DNA from: Acidobacteriota bacterium
GTDB lineage: Bacteria > Acidobacteriota > Vicinamibacteria > Vicinamibacterales > 2-12-FULL-66-21
Direction of reading: 5' to 3'
NCBI GenBank assembly: GCA_016184105.1
Contig: JACPDI010000041.1
Span: 1-47,473 of the forward strand
Length of the DNA: 47,473 bases
Below are positions 42,910 to 47,473 of this stretch, in pieces. Positions within the stretch are counted from its first letter, which is position 1. Every line of letters starts with the position of its first letter. The position numbers were made by a program, and so were the translations under genes. The notes beneath the pieces were generated by a model that made no database searches, was not told the origin of the DNA, and saw only the letters and a program-made list of their open reading frames with translations.

Positions 42910-43644
42910 TTATCCGTTACGGCCGGCCATCACCGCGGCAATCACAATCACAATCGCAATCAGCGCGTAGATGCCCAGAAACGTCGTGAGAATCGGCTGC
43001 GTGCGGCGCCGGTACAGCACCGCCAGGCCAATCGCCAGGACGGCAAACCACCAGATCCAGAACAGGTCGATCGTGCCGAGCAGGCGCGCGAAAAACGACG
43101 TGTCGTCCAGCATCGGGAAGAAGACCGCCAGGTTCGTGGAGCTGTCGAGCGACCCGCGCGCGTACGCGATCGGCGTCGAAAAGAGCTGCTGCACCAGCGT
43201 GATGACCGACGAGTAGACCGTGACCGCGAAGACCTGCTTGAAGCTCGCGGCGCCTCCCAGCGCCGCGTTGAACACCACGAACAGGATGCCGGCGATCGCC
43301 GCCAGCAGCAGCCCCCAGGCCAGACCGTTGAGCACGCCGAAATATTTCACGCGCCCGATCCCCTGCTCGAGGCGGGACTCGATTTCGGGGGTGACCTCCA
43401 TCCCGAAGGCTTCCATGCTGTCCAACTGCTTGGCCAGCACCGCCTCCTGCCCAACCTCCGTGCTCATGAAGACGAAGGAAATGACCCCCATCGTCAGCAA
43501 GATGATGACCATCGCGCCCAGCCATTTCGGCTGGGCCACGACCTGCTCGAAGGTCGCGCGGGGAGAAAAAACGATCCCGATAAGCCTGGCCAGAACGCCA
43601 GACCGGGCAGGGCTCGGCCCTGTGTCAGCGAGTGATGTCGGCAT
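42910..43644 (-). CDS. YIP1 family membrane protein
   Basis: 244 residues with about five hydrophobic segments. IGIVFSPRATFEQVVAQPKW at the N-terminus is the typical start of bacterial Yip1-domain proteins, with membrane parts GLLLAAIAGILFVVFNAAL and WIWWFAVLAIGLAVLYRRR. Function in bacteria is unknown. It is the first gene of the export operon. ATG 43644 is the last start before the conserved region. Confidence 0.8.
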   Translation of the reverse strand: MPTSLADTGPSPARSGVLARLIGIVFSPRATFEQVVAQPKWLGAMVIILLTMGVISFVFMSTEVGQEAVLAKQLDSMEAFGMEVTPEIESRLEQGIGRVKYFGVLNGLAWGLLLAAIAGILFVVFNAALGGAASFKQVFAVTVYSSVITLVQQLFSTPIAYARGSLDSSTNLAVFFPMLDDTSFFARLLGTIDLFWIWWFAVLAIGLAVLYRRRTQPILTTFLGIYALIAIVIVIAAVMAGRNG

Positions 43645-43768
43645 GGCGGGTCTCTCGGGTGAGTAGAAAGGCCGGGTCCCGCAAGGCGGAGCCCTCATCC
43701 AAATTGTACTCCAGATGGTTATACGAAGCGGCCGTTCTGGCGGTTTCGATTTCGGATAATCTGGCCTC

Positions 43769-44764
43769 ATGTCCCGACAAAAACGCACGCTGCTGACGGT
43801 TTTGGCACTGCTGTTGGGCAGCGATGGAAGGGCACTCGCCCAACCTTTTGAGGAAGCCGGCGTCCGCGCCCTCGGGCTGGGGGGGGCCTTTGTTGCCGTG
43901 GCAGACGATGCGGCCGCGGCGTGGTGGAATCCGGCGGGTCTGGCAAGCGGGCCGTTCTTCAACCTGATCCTGGAGAGACAGGCGCGCCGCCGTGAGCCGG
44001 ACCCCGACCCGTCGCGGCTGGCGCGTTCGGCAATCGACCAGAGCGTGACCGGGTTCGCCCTCGCGACTCCACCGCTGGGCCTCTCGTACTACCGAACCCG
44101 GTACACGGCTGTGCCTGCAGCAGGCGAACGGATCGGCCGAGAAAGCGGCAATACCCCAGTGCGGTCGCTCGTCACGCACCAGACGGGAGTGACGCTGGCG
44201 CACTCGCTCACGAGCGCCCTCGTCGTCGGATCCACGCTGAAATTCGTCCGCGGCGTGGCCGCCGCCGGGATGGAGGTGGAGGGGGGAACCGGCGTGGTGC
44301 TCGACCGGGCAGCCGACCTTGTGGGGCGCGCGACCAACAGGTTCGATGCCGACCTGGGGATCCATTGGAACGCCGGCGCGCTGCGGGCGGGGCTCACCGT
44401 GCGCCACCTGGCAGAGCCGTCGTTCAGGGCGGTGGACGGCCAGAGGTTCATGCTCGAGCGCCAGGCGCGCGCCGGCGTTGCGCTTGCCCTCGGAGCGGAG
44501 ACGACGCTCTCGGCCGACGTAGATTTGACCGAGCAGCGCGAAGACCTCGCCGGACGCCGGGTGGCGGTTGGCATCGAGCGCCGCTGGCTGCCCCGATTTG
44601 CGCTCCGGGGAGGAGTCCGCACGACGACGCGCTCGGAGGGCGAAAGGGTATTCGCCCTGGGCGGCAGCATCGCGGTGCGGCCGGGCATCTGGGTGGATGG
44701 GTTTTGGAGCCAAGGCCAGGACAATGACAGCCGTTGGGGGGTGGCGGGGCGAGTGGCGTACTAA
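43769..44764 (+). CDS. Outer-membrane beta-barrel protein, TraF/PorV-like
   Basis: 331 residues with a signal peptide (RTLLTVLALLLGSDGRALAQ). The mature N-terminus GVRALGLGGAFVAVADDAAA and AWWNPAGLA is the signature of the PorV/TraF_2/FadL-like group, where it forms the plug region. The rest alternates hydrophobic and polar residues as beta strands and ends in an aromatic residue (RVAY), typical of barrel insertion. Role unknown. It is transcribed divergently from the export operon. Confidence 0.75.
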   Translation: MSRQKRTLLTVLALLLGSDGRALAQPFEEAGVRALGLGGAFVAVADDAAAAWWNPAGLASGPFFNLILERQARRREPDPDPSRLARSAIDQSVTGFALATPPLGLSYYRTRYTAVPAAGERIGRESGNTPVRSLVTHQTGVTLAHSLTSALVVGSTLKFVRGVAAAGMEVEGGTGVVLDRAADLVGRATNRFDADLGIHWNAGALRAGLTVRHLAEPSFRAVDGQRFMLERQARAGVALALGAETTLSADVDLTEQREDLAGRRVAVGIERRWLPRFALRGGVRTTTRSEGERVFALGGSIAVRPGIWVDGFWSQGQDNDSRWGVAGRVAY

Positions 44765-44781
44765 GGTCGCCGGTGTCCGCA

Positions 44782-44793
44782 GGCCTGAAGGCC
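44782..44793. repeat. Degenerate copy of the tetraloop palindrome
   Basis: GGCC, TGAA, GGCC (44782-44793), flanked by CGCCGG upstream and CGGCGTCTGC downstream which no longer pair cleanly. Probably a decayed member of the ribosomal-gap family, here between the barrel gene and pilB. Confidence 0.5.
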
Positions 44794-44858
44794 GGCGTCT
44801 GCACCTCCAACGTCCGCATCTACACATACTTGCACGCGGTGACAATTACTGTTCTGTC

Positions 44859-44888
44859 TTGACAAAAAATGTCAGAGCGGGCGACAAT
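44859..44888 (+). promoter_or_regulatory. Candidate promoter of pilB
   Basis: A perfect -35 TTGACA (44859-44864) is followed after 18 bp by GACAAT (44883-44888), four of six to the -10 consensus. TGACA-AAAAA-TGTCA (44860-44874) forms an inverted repeat over the -35 box and could bind a regulator. GACAAT also occurs at 44841-44846, 42 bp upstream. Confidence 0.5.
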
Positions 44889-44942
44889 ACCCTTTCCCCA
44901 GAGCACAACGCGCCTTCACGTGAGGGAGTGGTCCGCATCTAA

Positions 44943-46706
44943 ATGGCTGTCCGCATCGGCGAGCTGCTGCTCAAAGAGAAGCGCATCACGCCTGCCCAGC
45001 TGCAGGAGGCGCTGAACTACCAGAAGCAGAACGGCGGCAAGCTCGGGTTCAATCTCGTCAAGCTGGGGTTCGTCAAGGACGAGGAGATCACGGCGCTCCT
45101 CTCGAAGCAGTACGGCGTTCCCTCCATCAACCTGCACCAGTTCGACATCGATCCGACCGTCATCAAGCTGGTTCCGTCCGACACGGCGCACAAGTACCAG
45201 ATCATTCCGCTCTCGCGCGCCGGCGCCACGCTGACCATTGCGATGACGGACCCGACGAACGTGTTCGCCATGGACGACATCAAGTTCATGACGGGCTACA
45301 ACGTCGAGCCCGTCGTGGCGTCGGAAACCGCGGTTCTGGATGCGATTTCGAAGTACTACATTGCGGCGGCTGCCCCCGCGGGCGGGGCGAAGGGGGACGG
45401 GCAGGGCCAGGGCGTCTCGCTCGAGTTCGCGACCAGGGCGCTCGAGGAGGTGTCGCAGGTCGGCGACGAAGACGTCGAGGTGCTCGAGGAGCTGGACCAG
45501 ATCGACGTCGGGGCGCTGGAGAAGCAGAGCGGCGAGGCGCCGGTCATCCGGCTCGTGAACCTGATGCTGATCTCCGCCATCCAGAAGGGCGCCAGCGACA
45601 TCCACATCGAGCCGTACGAGAAGGAGTTCCGGGTCCGGTTCCGGATCGACGGCATCCTCTACAACATCATGCAGACCGCCATGAAGTTCCGCGACGCGAT
45701 CACGTCGCGCCTCAAGATCATGGCGAAGCTCGACATCGCCGAGAAGCGGCTGCCGCAGGACGGCCGCATCAAGATCCGGTTTGCCGACAACGTCGGCCAG
45801 AAGGAAATCGACTTCCGCGTCTCGTGCCTGCCCACGCTGTTCGGCGAGAAGATCGTGCTCCGGCTCCTCGACAAGGACAAGCTCATGCTCGACATGACGA
45901 GGCTGGGCTTCGAGGCGGAGTCGCTCAAGAAGTTCGAGACGGCGATCCTGAAGCCGTGGGGCATGGTGCTCGTCACCGGTCCGACGGGCAGCGGCAAGAC
46001 GAACACGCTCTACTCCTCGATCTCCAAGATCAACACGTCGGAAACGAACATCATGACGGCCGAAGACCCCGTCGAGTTCAACCTCGTGGGGGTCAACCAG
46101 GTGCAGATCCGCGAGAACATCGGGCTGAACTTCGCCGCGGCGCTGCGTTCCTTCCTCCGGCAGGACCCGAACATCATCCTGGTCGGCGAGATCCGCGATT
46201 TCGAAACGGCGGAAATCGCCGTGAAGGCGGCGCTCACGGGCCACCTCGTGCTCTCCACGCTGCACACCAACGACGCGCCGAGCACGATCAACCGCCTGAT
46301 GAACATGGGCATCGAGCCGTTCCTGGTGGCCAGTTCCGTCAACCTGATTTGCGCGCAGCGCCTCGTGCGGCGCGTGTGCTCCAACTGCAAGGAAGACCAC
46401 GCGCTGCCGGCCGAGGGACTGAAGGAGGCGGGCTTCACGGCGGAGGAGGCGAAGCACGTCGTCCCGAAGAAGGGGGCCGGCTGCGAGAAGTGCAACGGCA
46501 CCGGGTACAAGGGACGCGTCGGCCTGTACGAGGTGATGGAGATCACCGACGAACTGCGCGAGCTGATCCTGGTCGGCGCCTCCGGGCTCGAGCTGCGGAA
46601 GAAGGCGGTGGAGGAAGGCATGATTTCGCTCCGCCGCAGCGGGCTGCTGAAGGTCAAAGAGGGTGTCACGACGATCGAAGAGGTCGTGCGGGAGACGGTC
46701 AGGTAA
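44943..46706 (+). CDS. pilB: Type IV pilus assembly ATPase
   Basis: 587 residues. Hexameric ATPase that extends type IV pili (GspE/PulE/PilB family). An N-terminal MshEN-type domain (GELLLKEKRITPAQLQEAL), Walker A GPTGSGKTNT (about residues 345-354), Asp box and Walker B IILVGEIRDFETAEIAVKAA, and the C-terminal zinc site CSNC then CEKC separated by a long loop. Next to pilT, so PilB rather than a secretion GspE. ATG 44943 has GTGAGGGAG 10-18 nt upstream. Confidence 0.95.
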   Translation: MAVRIGELLLKEKRITPAQLQEALNYQKQNGGKLGFNLVKLGFVKDEEITALLSKQYGVPSINLHQFDIDPTVIKLVPSDTAHKYQIIPLSRAGATLTIAMTDPTNVFAMDDIKFMTGYNVEPVVASETAVLDAISKYYIAAAAPAGGAKGDGQGQGVSLEFATRALEEVSQVGDEDVEVLEELDQIDVGALEKQSGEAPVIRLVNLMLISAIQKGASDIHIEPYEKEFRVRFRIDGILYNIMQTAMKFRDAITSRLKIMAKLDIAEKRLPQDGRIKIRFADNVGQKEIDFRVSCLPTLFGEKIVLRLLDKDKLMLDMTRLGFEAESLKKFETAILKPWGMVLVTGPTGSGKTNTLYSSISKINTSETNIMTAEDPVEFNLVGVNQVQIRENIGLNFAAALRSFLRQDPNIILVGEIRDFETAEIAVKAALTGHLVLSTLHTNDAPSTINRLMNMGIEPFLVASSVNLICAQRLVRRVCSNCKEDHALPAEGLKEAGFTAEEAKHVVPKKGAGCEKCNGTGYKGRVGLYEVMEITDELRELILVGASGLELRKKAVEEGMISLRRSGLLKVKEGVTTIEEVVRETVR

Positions 46707-46755
46707 GGCACACGGCACAAGGGACAAGGGACAAGGAAAAAGGGAAAAGGCAAAC
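46707..46755. repeat. Tandem heptamer run GGSAMAA before pilT
   Basis: Seven units in exact 7-bp register: GGCACAC, GGCACAA, GGGACAA, GGGACAA, GGAAAAA, GGGAAAA, GGCAAAC. They begin at the base after the pilB stop and reach within 5 bp of the pilT ATG, so the AAAGG-like ribosome site of pilT lies in the repeat itself. Confidence 0.8.
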
Positions 46756-46759
46756 AGGC

Positions 46760-47473
46760 ATGGCGACACTTCCGGATCTGTTGAAAGCGCTGGTTGACCT
46801 GGACGGGTCCGACCTGCACCTGACCACGAACACGCCGCCGCAGATACGGATTCACGGCAAGCTCCAGCCGCTGGATCTGCCCGTGCTGACGCCGGCCGAG
46901 ACCAAGCAGCTCGCCTACAGCGTGCTCACCGACTCGCAGAAGAAACGGTTCGAGGAAAGCCTGGAGCTGGACTTCTCGTTCGGGATCCGCGGGCTGGCGC
47001 GTTTCCGGTGCAACGTGTTCAACCAGCGCGGCGCCGTGGCCGCGGTGTACCGTGTCATTCCCGAGCGCATCAAGACATTCGAGGAGCTGGGGCTGCCGGC
47101 GGTCATTGCGACGCTGGCCGAGCGGCCGCGCGGCCTGGTGCTCGTCACCGGCCCGACCGGGAGCGGCAAGTCCACGACCCTGGCCGCGATGATCGACAAG
47201 ATCAACAACGAGCGCCACGACCATATCCTCACGATCGAGGACCCGATCGAGTACATCCACCCGCACAAGTCGTGCGTGGTGAACCAGCGCGAGCTGCACA
47301 GCGACACGAACTCGTTCACGGCGGCGCTACGGGCCGCGCTGCGCGAGGACCCGGACATCGTGCTCATCGGCGAGATGCGCGACCTGGAGACGATCGAGGC
47401 GGCCCTGAGGATCGCGGAGACGGGCCATCTTACATTTGGAACGCTGCACACGAACTCGGCGGCGCAGACGATC
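46760..47473 (+). CDS. pilT: Type IV pilus retraction ATPase (5' portion, runs off window)
   Basis: 238 codons of a usual 350-370. MATLPDLLKALVDLDGSDLH, IHGKLQPLD, Walker A GPTGSGKSTTLAAM (about residues 131-144), the Asp box LTIEDPIEY, Walker B DIVLIGEMRDLETIEAAL and the His box AETGHLTFGTLHTNSA are all canonical PilT. It powers pilus retraction in twitching and DNA uptake. The window ends inside the gene. Confidence 0.96.
   Translation, partial: MATLPDLLKALVDLDGSDLHLTTNTPPQIRIHGKLQPLDLPVLTPAETKQLAYSVLTDSQKKRFEESLELDFSFGIRGLARFRCNVFNQRGAVAAVYRVIPERIKTFEELGLPAVIATLAERPRGLVLVTGPTGSGKSTTLAAMIDKINNERHDHILTIEDPIEYIHPHKSCVVNQRELHSDTNSFTAALRAALREDPDIVLIGEMRDLETIEAALRIAETGHLTFGTLHTNSAAQTI

Noticed and set aside
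39502-43635. Very long open frame on the plus strand opposite the permease operon
   Set aside because: Same reason: a compositional shadow of the minus-strand adaptor and permease genes, with no recognisable domain.
43755-43769. GATAAT as -10 box of a leaderless transcript for the barrel gene
   Set aside because: No -35 match at 16-18 bp upstream, and one six-base match is expected by chance.

Overview
This is 47.5 kb of high-GC bacterial chromosome. It runs from the 3' end of rpoC, through a short accessory stretch, into a contiguous str-S10-spc-alpha ribosomal superoperon. An MacA/MacB-type export operon and the start of a type IV pilus motor locus follow. Large secreted M28 peptidase, DinB-type and MacB-type genes, type IV pilus motors, a beta-barrel protein with a signal peptide and an EF-Tu with an unusual switch I point to a Gram-negative, non-proteobacterial organism. 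Acidobacteriota (Vicinamibacteria-like) is my best guess; this is inference from gene style, not a measured phylogeny.

Layout. 1-3055: rpoC (5' end outside the window). 3056-3371: terminator-like hairpin and an 11-copy heptamer array. 3372-4166: PAP2-type membrane phosphatase. 4203-4327: a possible dehydrogenase remnant and an attC-like palindrome. 4335-4918 (-): antitoxin/Doc toxin pair. 5168-13856: housekeeping and accessory genes in overlapping runs (UV-glycosylase-like protein, isoprenylcysteine methyltransferase family protein, M29 aminopeptidase, AmpG-like transporter, DUF488, GNAT-methyltransferase fusion, ferritin, HerA-like ATPase, TauE/SafE exporter, truncated DinB). 13876-15558 (-): secreted M28 peptidase. 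15559-16005: divergent regulatory region with the rpsL promoter, a hairpin-rich leader and a 28-bp perfect inverted repeat that reaches the rpsL ribosome-binding site.

16006-36231 carries rpsL, rpsG, fusA, tuf, rpsJ, rplC, rplD, rplW, rplB, rpsS, rplV, rpsC, rplP, rpmC, rpsQ, rplN, rplX, rplE, rpsN, rpsH, rplF, rplR, rpsE, rpmD, rplO, secY, adk, map, infA, rpmJ, rpsM, rpsK, rpsD, rpoA and rplQ in the classical order. Three essential genes look damaged: rpsS lacks about 68 nt and runs in frame into rplV, rplP is frameshifted by an exact 13-bp tandem duplication, and infA has no standard start codon. Local assembly error is the simplest explanation. 36315-38327 (-) encodes a second EF-G-like GTPase that converges on rplQ. 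A single-domain response regulator, the operon yip1-macA-like-permease-permease (-), a TraF/PorV-like barrel protein, pilB and the beginning of pilT complete the window.

The most unusual feature is the density of short intergenic repeats. One class is GC-rich hairpins with 4-nt loops (core GGCC-TTCA-GGCC and variants). A second class is 7-bp or 8-bp phased arrays, several arranged as inverted arms. The third is the 28-bp palindrome at rpsL. They occupy most of the larger gaps inside the ribosomal superoperon and also precede pilT and follow rpoC.
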